DNA of 64,000 nt from Oscheius sp. JU75 (taxonomy: Eukaryota > Nematoda > Chromadorea > Rhabditida > Rhabditidae): contig JASJZC010000004.1 of the NCBI GenBank assembly GCA_037178855.1, positions 2,232,001 to 2,296,000 of the forward strand. The letters are read 5' to 3'. The position numbers were made by a program, and so were the translations under genes. The notes below the pieces were generated by a model. The model was given only the letters and a program-made list of their open reading frames with translations, was not told the DNA's origin and searched no databases. Below are positions 13,501 through 23,559 of this stretch, piece by piece; within the stretch, counting starts at the first letter, position 1; each line of letters starts with the position of its first letter.

Positions 13501-15239
13501 TTTTAATTACGGGACGCCGATATCCCCTTCAACTGGAAAATGGCCCCGTATGAATGCAATCCCTCCGCCTATCAAAGAGCCATCTTCGTGCCAACCACTT
13601 CTTTGAGAAGAGACCGAATGACTGGTCCAGAGACGAGCTTCATCTCGAACGACAGTTCCAACAACTGTAAGTTAGCCTCTTTCCTAGAATAATGATACTT
13701 GTAGTCAAACAAGATTTCGGATCGATCGATAGTGGAATAGAGACTGTTCCTTGTGAACCGTGGAGAGGAACTGATGATCTGATTGGCAGGATGAAAGGAA
13801 TTCAAGGCCACAAGAATAGCTGCTACATAGATGCCACCTTATATGCCATGTTCGTCCAATCGACGGCCTTTGATCAGTTGATTCACCTGTATTTCACTCA
13901 TTAAACTGATCTTTTCAGTCTGCTGGAGCGTAAGCCCCGCAAAAGTGACATTCCTCAATACAGCCAACTCGTTCGACTTCTCAGCACCGAAATCGTCTAT
14001 CCTCTAAGAAAGTAAGTTTGTTTCTGCATACATGAACTTGATTATTGTATTGCAGATTTCACTATGTGAGGGCAGACCATGTGATGAAAATAAGAGAATT
14101 GTTTGCGGAACTGATGCCTGCTGTCAAAGGATTGACTAGCGAAGAGAAGGATCCAGAGGAGATCTTGGGACAACTTTTCGGAAACATTCTGAAGGCAGAG
14201 CCATTTGTTCAGTTGATGTAGGTATTCAAAAGTACTTTCTAATATGTTCTTTTTCAGTGGCAAAGATAACAAAATCGACCATACTTTCCTCTGTCCCATG
14301 GTAGTTGAAGATTGGCAAGGAGGAGTCGCCACGACCCAGCATTTGTTAGAACGACACATGAGAGCAGCCGGACTCAAATTTGCGTCTGTGCCCAGTACTC
14401 TCATTCTTCAGGTACTTTTATCATGTTGCTGTTGTATATAAACTATCATTCAGTTGCCTCGATATGGTCAGGAGAAGGTATTCGACAAAATTCTGCCGCT
14501 CGAACGGCTTGACATAACGGGTCTTGTGCACAACGCGGTCTCTCCCTGTTTCGGATGTGGTAAACCTGCCGAGGGAATGTGTCCGGAGTGCTTCCTGTGC
14601 AAGAGAGTGTTCCTAACAGAGGTACATCGATAGTTTTGATCATTTCACCATTTTCAGGTTTCCTACTGCTCAAAGTGCTTTGCATCATACCACGCGAGCA
14701 CTGGAGAACGAGACCATGCTATCAGATACTTTTACCCTCATGGGAAGTCGATAAAGAGATCCAACAATATCAAAATGGTTAGTCGTTCTATTGCTATTTA
14801 GGATGGAAGTTTAGGTTCTCTCTGCGGTTCTTTGTATAGAAACGTCTCATTACGTGGCCTTCGTTCGTTCCGTCACTGGTCGATGGCTGTTTTTTGATTC
14901 GATGGCCGACCGTGAAGGGCTCTCTAAGGGATTCAATGTACCTCAGGTCAAAGAATGTGAAAAAATGTCTTGGTGGCTCTCGCAAGTAGGATGGGAACGC
15001 CTTCGAGACGCCGATATCAACGGTAGTACCAAGGTGAGATGCTTTCCAAGTTTACATTTTACCCGATAAATTTCTAGATGATGCTCGGTCGAGGTAGTGA
15101 TGTGGATCCGTTAGTCACCCGTCTCTTGTCTGATTCGTACATATGCTTTTACCAAGAAGATACTACCTGTCGAGATCAATCGAGTTCCAACTCGATCACT
15201 CAAACCCTTGGCAATATGATGCAGAAGATTAAAATGTAG
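10590..15239 (+). CDS. CYLD: CYLD-type Lys63/Met1 deubiquitinase
   Basis: This is the tumour suppressor deubiquitinase that trims K63 and linear ubiquitin in NF-kB type signalling (role from family). A Pro/Ser-rich N-terminal part is seen at 10590-11120. A first CAP-Gly-like unit spans about 11440-11850 (NVKVGDAVSVVEEN, then YQGKVVEMGERARELGTWY). The second CAP-Gly is at 12866-13200 (GARVGDRCVWHDGHRYNKG) and the third at about 13320-13600 (GSYVEVCHLGACRSGVVRW). The USP domain starts near 13780 with the catalytic Cys in GIQGHKNSCYIDATL. EEKDPEEILGQLF follows, then a cysteine-rich B-box-like insert (CFGCGKPAEGMCPECF), and the catalytic His is in ETSHYVAFVRS, followed by WLFFDSMADREGLS. The stop is near 15237. 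The true first exon is uncertain; an open frame at 10311-10589 upstream may or may not belong. One splice acceptor near 13512 lacks AG (see findings). Confidence 0.85.
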
Positions 15240-15788
15240 AGACTCCGTTTCAAAGCCTTCTTTCCCTTTCACAGCCAAATTCTATGCGTGTATTTTACTT
15301 GTACTTAGAAAAAGTGATGCTTGAATCTGTGTTAGATCATCCCCAGTCATTTCAGCATAACTTGCTTATGCTGAACCCCTACTTTCCCAGGTGCTCTTCA
15401 ATTTTATCCGGTTTGATTTCTTTGCACATCGCTAATTCGTGGTTTGCCACGATCCGAAAATGCATTACTGATAACGTTAATAAATTTTCTACGCAAATTT
15501 TGTCAGCTGTCAGGATGAAATTGGGAGAAAAAATAACGTTCGAAATAGTATATGGCGCGTTTGACCGAAAACGTTATTCTTGTATACGGTAGTCGCATTG
15601 CGTACTTGGCTGAGTATCCAATGCTTTGCGTGTGCTATCCTAAAATCTGCTGAAACATATATCAGTCAACTTGCTCTCTACTTTTCTTATTAATCTGTCT
15701 TTCTTTCGCTCTTTGCCACCGTTTCTCTTCAATTTGTTCACTTTAGTTATTCGAAAAAAAAGTTCTTATTCGTCAATTTGCAGGTAAA
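15240..15788. other. CYLD-RPS15A intergenic region, probable RPS15A promoter
   Basis: No coding sequence is recognised. The part from 15660 to 15783 is strongly pyrimidine rich (tctttctttcgctctttgcc), as is common ahead of ribosomal-protein genes, and it ends in the acceptor tttgcag at 15783. This gap is larger than others in the plus-strand array, so RPS15A may have its own promoter. Confidence 0.35.
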
Positions 15789-16539
15789 ATGGTTCGCATG
15801 AACGTTCTCTCCGATGCTCTTAACACCCTCAATAATGCCGAGAAGAAGGGCTATCGTCAGTGCATCATAAGGCCGTGTTCAAAGGTAGTTTTTATTATTG
15901 CTCTCATGACATTCGCAAAGCCGCGTAAAAAGGTATTGGAAAACGCTAAAATTTTGTGAGGGGCAAGAAACAATCTATGGTAAGACCCAGTTCGAAGGTA
16001 GGTCAAGTTCTTTTTACAGACTTTGAATTGAATCTTCGAAAGATATGCTTCAGACCGCGCCAAGGTCCTAACTTTTTGGCCAAGGCTCTTTACAGACTAA
16101 ACTGTAGAGACACCCTTGGTCAGTTCGATGGACTGTCCAAGGAGGTGGTCTCGTACGTTGCGATTATCCGGCATTCATTCATTTTAACTGTTCAATTTAG
16201 GTGATCGTTCGTTTCCTCACTGTCATGATGAAGCATGGTTACATCGGCGAGTTCGAGATCGTTGATGACCATCGTGCCGGAAAGATCGTCGTCAACCTTA
16301 CCGGGCGTCTCAACAAATGCTCTGTCATCTCTCCCCGTCTTGACATTAAGTTGAAGGTATCACTAATTTTAATACCTCCCGCTAATGGTTCATTTCAGGA
16401 CTTGGAAAAGTACACCACCACCCTTCTTCCTTCTCGCCAGTTCGGCTATCTGATCCTCTCCACTTCTGCTGGTATTATGGATCACGAAGAGGCCCGTAGA
16501 AAGCATGTCGGAGGAAAGATTCTTGGATTCTTCTTCTAA
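15789..16539 (+). CDS. RPS15A: 40S ribosomal protein uS8 (RPS15A)
   Basis: This is a complete small-subunit protein of 130 residues, the usual length for the family. It starts [20 protein letters not shown] and reads through CIIRPCSK to the first intron. It then continues [39 protein letters not shown] and ends [11 protein letters not shown], nearly identical to animal uS8. Intron 1 (15885-16200, 316 nt) is several times longer than is normal here and holds a run of hairpins, annotated separately. Intron 2 begins near 16357 and is about 43 nt. The ATG lies six bases after the acceptor tttgcag. The next gene, polymerase eta, starts 109 nt after the stop, suggesting co-transcription. Confidence 0.97.
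16059..16147 (+). ncRNA. Candidate intronic structured RNA (snoRNA-like)
   Basis: Within RPS15A intron 1 three hairpins follow one another. Hairpin 1 has GCCAA/TTGGC arms at 16059-16080. Hairpin 2 (16087-16110) is TCTTTACAG, loop ACTAAA, CTGTAGAGA: nine consecutive pairs including one G-U. Hairpin 3 (16111-16147) has CAC/GTG at the base, CCTTGG/CCAAGG, a T-T mismatch, CAGT/ACTG and a short loop. Ribosomal-protein introns often host snoRNAs. I do not see convincing C/D boxes or a clear H/ACA hinge and ACA tail, so the class is open. The strand is assumed from the host gene. Confidence 0.4.
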
Positions 16540-16648
16540 ATTGCCTTGTTACAATAAATTGTTGTCACTGTCAGATTTTAATTTGTTTAACTGTCTACTA
16601 ACTTCTCTACCTGCCGCTCCCCTAGACTATTGCAAACCTTCATTCCAG

Positions 16649-19239
16649 ATGAGATTTGTTGCGTTGATTGACATGGACTGTTTTTATGCTCAAGTAGAGC
16701 AAAGAGATGCTCCAGAACTTTGGGAAAAGCCACTTGCTGTAGTTCAATATGCTCGAGAGGGCGCTTACGGAGGGTTAGTACAGGCCTTCATCCCGTGCTC
16801 TAAGTTGTTTTAGGATTATCGCTCTCAGTTACGAAGCCAAGTGGGCCGGCGTGAAACGAGGAATGTTCATTCCGGAGGCCAAGGCGAAGTGTCCAGAACT
16901 TCAGATTGCTTTTGTTCCTCAAGGAGAGCACGTCGACAAGGCCGACATTCAAAAGTACAGGTGAGAGTTATACCTTCTTCATACCAGTTTTACAGAGACG
17001 CAAGTGCAGAAGTCTTCAAGGTGCTGAATAGCGTGGATTCGCGAATAATTGTAGAGCGTGCTTCTGTTGGTATATTCTTATTCGCTCTATGGCCTCATTA
17101 ATTCTTTAGACGAGGCCTTTTTGGATATGACTCGCTATTGCGAAGAAACGTACAATAACATTCCCAATAAGAATTTCTATTTGGACAAGGTAAACATTTA
17201 TTTGAATATCTTAACATCAACAGCAGATTATTGCCGAGTTTTCTACGATATTTTCCACTACACATTTAGCTGATGGTAGGGATGTGAATTCCAAGAAGAG
17301 CGAAAGTTACGACTACCAGCGAGAAGTCAATATGAAGCAATGGCTACATGTAAACTGCAGAGTTGATCCTGTTCAAGTAAGCTTCCATGCCTTACATACT
17401 CCAGTTCTTTCAGTTCAAACTCGCCATTGCGACACTGACTGTGGAGAAAATCAGAGCTGATGTTAATTCCAATACTCAATTTTTTTGCTCTGCTGGAATT
17501 GCAAACAATAAGGCTTGTTGTGTACAACTTTTTTTTTAATATAGTTTTTCCAGACTCTGGCGAAACTAGTCTGTGCAAGACATAAACCCAGACAACAGAC
17601 TGTTTTGCCGATGGAATTTGTCCACGAAGTCTATCTATTTACTCCTATTCAAGACATTCGAATGCTGGGCGGAAAGCTGGGGAAATCACTGCAGTTTGCA
17701 TTCAATATTACAGTTAATTTTTCTCTATTGCCGTATTGACTCGATTCTAGACGATGGCCGAACTAGCCAACTTGGAATATGGACGTCTTTGTGAGCTGTT
17801 TCCGAATCAGGCAAAATGGCTTTGGAATCTGGCCCGAGGACAAGAAGACGAGCCTGTGAAAGCACGAAATGCCCAGACTTCTATTGCTGTCAGCAAGAAT
17901 TTCCCCGGAAAGAACTCCCTAACAACGGTAGCCGAAGTAACAAGATGGGTTGATGGCTTGTCTAAAGAGCTAGCCAAGAGACTTATGACGGATCGCGTAA
18001 AGGTTGGTGTATTTCAAATACAAGTAGGGATAATTTTTTAGAACAAAAGAACAGCAGAGAACCTGGTGGTCACTCTTTGGAATCCTTTAGCTCAAACAAA
18101 GACACTGAAGCTGCATTCATACAATTCAAATGTCATTCAAAAGCTAGCATGGGCTGTTGTGAAGGCATTCAACAAATCAACTCTCCCGTCTACCGACTGG
18201 GAACCGTCTATTTTGAACTTGTCACTTTCTGCATCTCGATTTTTACAAGGAATGACGGCAGATTCAAAAAGCATTTTGGATTGGGTCACTGAAAGTATTC
18301 CTCTCGAGAAGGTTGTTTCTATTTCATATGGAAGAGCCATTTTTTTCAGCCAGATGGAGAAGAAGGTTCTGAGCAGAGTAGTGAACAGTCGGAGGTGCAG
18401 ATCTTGGATATGGGTGAGGTGCCGTCTACCTCGGATGAAAGATTTGTCCAAGTGATTGAAAATGAGGAGAAATCTGAGAAATCAACCACCGATGACGATG
18501 GTTGGCAGGTTTACGATCCCGAAGCGCTGGATGATGCTCCTTCCTCATCGAATGACGGAATCTTCGAGCTAGATGGTGAACAGATCTCAAAGGAAGTCTT
18601 CAATGAGTTGCCCGACTTTATAAAAGCCGTATGTTCATTTGACCTCAACAAGTTGGGCTTCGGACCATACTGGCCCGGATTGAGTAACTTTTCCGTTTCA
18701 GTACAGCTTCCTGTTGCGCGCCAAACGTCTAGACAGACTACGTCACCCGTTACTAGCGATAGATTATCTCTTCTAAGCACACTTAAGCGGCAGCGCGCTG
18801 GCTTGTATACTTGGATGACTCTAGTCGAAATCGAAATAGAGCCGAGTCAAATGTCCTAAAATGGTGTTTTCACAGCGAAAAAGGTTTTTTTAGTTTGAGT
18901 AATGTATGTCTTATCCATATTCATTTACTACTTTGGAAAAAAACCTAGTTTTTCAATCTGACTTCTACGCCCAAGTACCGCGAACGTCGAGCCCGCGCTG
19001 AGTTTTCCGCTTTGCTCGCGCTGACAGCTCTTTAAAAAAAAGATGTTCAGGAACTTCAGCACGATCAAAGACTCTTGGCTGCTAGAAAAAGGTTCGAGGA
19101 AGGACCATCCAGCCGTTCGTCGCTGTCATCAGCTGCAAAACGGGGCAAGAAAAGGACTCTGAAGACTTTGGCTACAGCTACAGCTACCGCGCCGCCTCCT
19201 CCCCCCAAGAAGACGTTAGACAATTTCTTCAAGAGATGA
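16649..19239 (+). CDS. POLH: DNA polymerase eta (Y-family translesion polymerase)
   Basis: This polymerase bypasses UV lesions during replication. It starts MRFVALIDMDCFYAQVEQRD, carrying the first catalytic Asp in DMDCF. It continues IIALSYEAKWAGVKRGMF and ERASVDEAFLDMTRYCEE, with the catalytic Asp-Glu in the SVDEAF motif. The palm/thumb reads FFCSAGIANNKTLAKLVCA and GGKLGKSLQF, and the little finger begins at SIAVSKNFPGKNSLTT. The C-terminal tail is acidic and contains a UBM-like ubiquitin-binding motif (EVFNELPDFIKA, completed by ELQHDQRLL after a long intron at about 18630-19050). It ends in a PIP box for PCNA, KKTLDNFFKR. Catalytic exons use short introns. The ATG sits directly on a cattccag acceptor, 109 nt after RPS15A. 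Confidence 0.92.
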
Positions 19240-19567
19240 AAACTTTTTAGCCTGTATAAACATCCGCCTAAACCCTACCGTTCTATTACAATGTCGCCAA
19301 CGACCTGGATAACAAAACAAATGACCACGTAAGACAAAACTTTATAAAAAAAATTAGAAAAGCAACGGGAGAAAACAAGATAGGTGTGCATAAAAACCTA
19401 AGGCAACTTTGACGAAACTGAGAAGCTATCACGGGGGATACGAGATTGTTTTTCAGCTTATTATGCGCGCGTCTATATCCCAGACAATGCAAACTTTGGC
19501 CATTGTGAAAGGCAAGAGAATACCAGTCAGATTGGCAGGAAAACCCGATATGAAAATAATATACACA

Positions 19568-22500
19568 TTACTTGCGATCACGATCGACGGCTATAACTCG
19601 ACTTTTTGGAGCTACAGGGGGCGGATTTCTGGGAGCGGGAGATGGACTCGCACCAATCCTTCTTCTCGGAGGTGTTGGAACAGCGCCTTCAGAAGGGTAC
19701 GATTGCTTCAAGCCTGAAACGGATGTTTATGTAAAAAGAGCAAGAAAAAACCGTTCATAATCTTCTCGAAATCTCCATGTCCGATCTGCTGACTGTCAAT
19801 CTTCGGACGCTGTTTCTTGGCAGTGCCACCCATTTTTTCCGCAAGTTCCAGCAGCATTTCGCTGTGACTGTCGTTCCTTTTCGATGAACGAGATCGTCTT
19901 TCCGCTTCCTCCTTTTGACGTTTTTCAGTGGCTACCTTGTTCTCATTCTCTAGTTTGCAGCGGTTGAAGTTTTGAACAAACTGAGTGAGTTTGGTGAAGA
20001 AATCGGCCGGCTGCATGGTTTTAGGATTCTCGCCGTAGAATTCAACACATGATTCAAAGGTTTTCTAAAAGAACTGTTTGCGAAGAAGACACAGAAAAGT
20101 TACAGCGGCCAGTTTGGACTGCTCGATCAGATGAGCCATTTTCTCCTCGTTTTCCAGAACGAATTTATCTAACGAAGCAGGGCAGTCTTGTGCTTTCAGC
20201 TCTCGCTCCTTCTTGGCTTTTATGAATCCCTGGTCTAGCTCTTTCATATCAGACAGTATGCTGTCCCATTGTACTGAAGCACGCTAATTGTAAAAATATT
20301 TCATAAAAGAACTAACCTCCTGCGGCCTTTTCCACAAACTTGAGCTGTTCGCCGAAGCTCATGAGATCCGGGAAAGAGTTCTGGATGGATTCGACCAAAA
20401 TATGAAGAAGAGTCAGAGAACGATCACTCGGAGACTTGAGTATAACCAGCTGAATTGGAGATAATATGAAATTAAAAAAAAAGTGCAACTTACAGAGTCT
20501 AGACTGGATAGTTTGAATCCGTAAGCACCACCACGTTTACAGCTATTCATATAATTTCCAAAGGCCAAAATTACTTCGAGGATTCTATGGAAACTAGCAG
20601 CTTCTCTGGCACATTTCGAGGCTGCTGTAACGTGAGTGAATTGCTGAAAATGTTTATTAGTTTCTACGCAAGAAACAAACCGGTTCCAGAAGAGCAACGC
20701 TCTCGTCGAAATCGGCCAGTACTCTCATCACAGCTAATTTGTGCTCAAGACGTTCGATCGAGCAGAGGGCGGCAATGAAGCGATCCTCGTCACCCAGTGT
20801 TTCGTCTTCTTCTTTTCCAGCGTATACTTTTCGTTCCTCTTCGGTCGGCAGAATTCTAGCCAGGATGTCGACTTTTTCGGACGAGAGAGCCTCCAAGTCG
20901 AGTTGATGAACAGCAGTCATGATGTCTCGGGCGTCCATCGCCAGCTTTCTCTTTGTGATTGCTGGAAAAATGCTTTGATACAAATCTGAAATGCACAACT
21001 GACCAATATTTTGAAGACGTTTAGCATCGAGGAGAGTATTCTTTTTGTGTGTTCCTCCACTGCTGCTTAGGGTACCGGGACTGTGTTGACCAATAGTCGA
21101 ATTGTTGGAATCAATGGTGTCGGATAATGGAGCAGCAGATGCCGTCGACATTTTGAACATCTCCTCGAGGTGAGAGAAGTCGAGTTTCTGAAGAGAGGAA
21201 TCGTAGAAATAAATTTCAAAAGAATACCTCGATAATCTTGTCATCGTTGAGATCTTCGAAGACGGTATTTTTAGCTTGATTCGGCTTCATCGCAGTCCAG
21301 TTTAGCTGAGGCAGTTTGTTCTTCGTTTGATAGACCTTCTTGACCGTCTTGTTGTCGCCCGGAAGCAAAAGGAATCCCGGAGGCGGAGGTGGAGGTGGAG
21401 CCGGAGAGCCTCCAGAAAGTAATCCGGGCGGTGGCGGCGGAGGAGGAGGAGGACCACCCGTTGGTCCTTTGGACATTAGACCGGGAGGAGGAGGCGGTGG
21501 AGGGGGAGGAGCAGCTCCTAAATGCTACTGTTTTGAAACAAAAGCAAGGCAATTTACCAGTTGTTGCAGGAGGACTGCTAGGAACCGATGCAAGAAGTGG
21601 TGGTGGAGGAGGGGCAGGAGGCACAGTGCCATTCTCCTTGTGAGGACCTGGTGCTGGCGGTGGGGGAGAATGAGCGGTAGTACGTTGCTGCTGTTGGACT
21701 TGTAAGCCAGCTGAAACAGACTTTAGTTTGAATGTGAATGCGAAATACCCTGCATAGTCTTCTGAATAACCTCAAGCTCTTGGATACGTTGTTCGAGTCG
21801 AGTCTGTTGCTCCCGATGATGTTTCTCTTTGTCTGCTAAAGACAACACTATAAGGGACAGAGTGAAAGGTCTTGGCGTCATTCCAAACGAATCTTTCGAT
21901 TCGTGAAACAGACTTTTTCTCATAACAATTGAGATGTAACTAACTGAGTGTCTTTTTCCAGGTACCCTTCTGATCTTCGAATTGGGCTTCCAACTTCTCT
22001 CGCTCCCTCACCAGATCCAACAGCCGTCTGTCGAGCGCCGCCTTGTCCGTGATCCACTTGGCCTCGACTTCTTGAATCCGCTCGTTTGCCAGAGAAAGTT
22101 TTGAGCGAAGTAAGTCACAATCGGCCATCAGATCGCCCTTTTTATGGGAATCCTCTTGAAGAACAGCCACGTCTATCATATTGTTCAAATATGAAGACAT
22201 TCGCGAGAGGAACTCTTCGGATTCGCACTCGTTCATCGACTAAATTATACAGACTCATACGAAAAGTAGTGAAGCATACATCAAGATAATCATCCAGACC
22301 AGCCAGAGCAAACTCGTACTGCAGATAGACCCTCTGGTTCAGATCTTCGACGGAATTCACGAAAATATCCATGAATTGTGTGGCCGAAGAATGCCATTCG
22401 ACTTGAAAATCCTCATTCTTAACCAGACCAATTAGCGTCATGAATCTCCTCATTTCTCGCTGGTCCTAAATTACAATTAGTAACTTATTATCAAGAAAAA

Positions 22501-23558
22501 CTGACAATTCGGAACTGATCAAACGCAGCACTGACGAGTTCATGACCGCCTTGGACCATACAGATCGAAGACAACATCTGGACTACTAGAGTCTTCGTCC
22601 TGTAAATGTCAAAAATATATATATTTGGGCTATAAAAATACCTGAGAGAAGGTTGTAATATGCTCCTAACAATGCAGTAAATGGCTCGATTGTCATCAAA
22701 GACGAGCTGGAAGCCTCTTCTGTTGTTCATAATGGCCCGGAGACACATCACGCAAACGTGGATGTCGTCGTCCACTTCGCCTACATTTTTGCTGATCTTC
22801 GAGCGATCCTTCAAAGTCGACGTATCTTCTGAAATGTATTTTATCAACCCATTTAATAATAAACCAACTCTTGCGACTGAAAATTGAAGAAGTGGACTCC
22901 GACTGTTCTAACGAGACTGAAGGAAGCTCGCTGCATCCGGCTGTTTCCATCAGCAAGTGACTCATATATTCGATCAGGGTCTGTAGACCATTGTTCGGAG
23001 GATTCAGAAACTCGATAACCCAGCTGGAAATCGTGTTTTGAAGAGAGAAATTATTATAAAAGTACTCGATGCTGTTGGTTCTGAGAGAGGTCTCAATGTG
23101 TTTCAGAACTTTGGTTGAAGTTTCGTCTCCCAAGGTCTTCTTATTTTTCTTCAGAGCTTTTTTGTCCATGAAGAGAGCCAATTTCGTCAAATATTCCGAA
23201 GGATTGATCGTGTTCACATGCTCTTTCACGCGTTGTTGGTCACAAATCAGCTGCCATTTTCTCTCCATGGACTGTTCTCTCATCTGGCGCAGTTTATCCA
23301 CTGGCAGATCCATCGTTTTCTGCACTTTTTTTCACAGCTGAACAGAAGAAAACTCACAAGAAGATCATCGAACATGGAATTGACGACATCTTCGGACGGA
23401 ATTGGGGGCAAGGTCGTCGCCTGCCCCTGGACGATCATATCCGAAGCAGGACGTGGAGTTCGAAGGGGCGAGTCAAACGAATGACCTCTGCGACGGGCAC
23501 TTCCAGTAAATGAGAGACGTTGAGCGGCGGGACGAGAGAAGAAGCCGGCTGAAAACAT
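19568..23558 (-). CDS. FMNL: FMNL/FRL-class formin
   Basis: This is an actin nucleator and elongator activated by Rho-family GTPases (role from family). The N-terminal region has KLRQMREQSMERKWQLICDQ and LRTNSIEYFYNNF, matching the FMNL GBD/FH3. It goes on with DIHVCVMCLRAIMNN and MVQGGHELVSAAFDQFR, then a helical linker. The FH1 is at about 21360-21640 with several runs of seven to nine prolines. The FH2 starts KLPQLNWTAMKPNQAKNTVF and contains ILEVILAFGNYMNSCKRG and AYGFKLSSLDS, diagnostic of FMNL rather than DIA. The DAD-like autoregulatory segment is GDFEKIMNGLKQS. It depends on a final 38-nt intron at about 19713-19750, after which a Pro/Arg-rich tail ends DRDRK at 19568-19570. The ATG at 23558 is tentative because ttgaatgttttcag could be an acceptor placing the start further upstream. 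Confidence 0.9.
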
Positions 23559-23559
23559 T

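Noticed and set aside
16087-16147. tRNA-like reading of the RPS15A intron hairpins (GTTCGATG in a loop)
   Set aside because: Stem lengths, loop sizes and acceptor ends do not fit a cloverleaf, so it is kept only as an unclassified structured RNA.
21340-21705. Glycine-rich plus-strand open frame
   Set aside because: It is the complement of the polyproline FH1 region of the formin.
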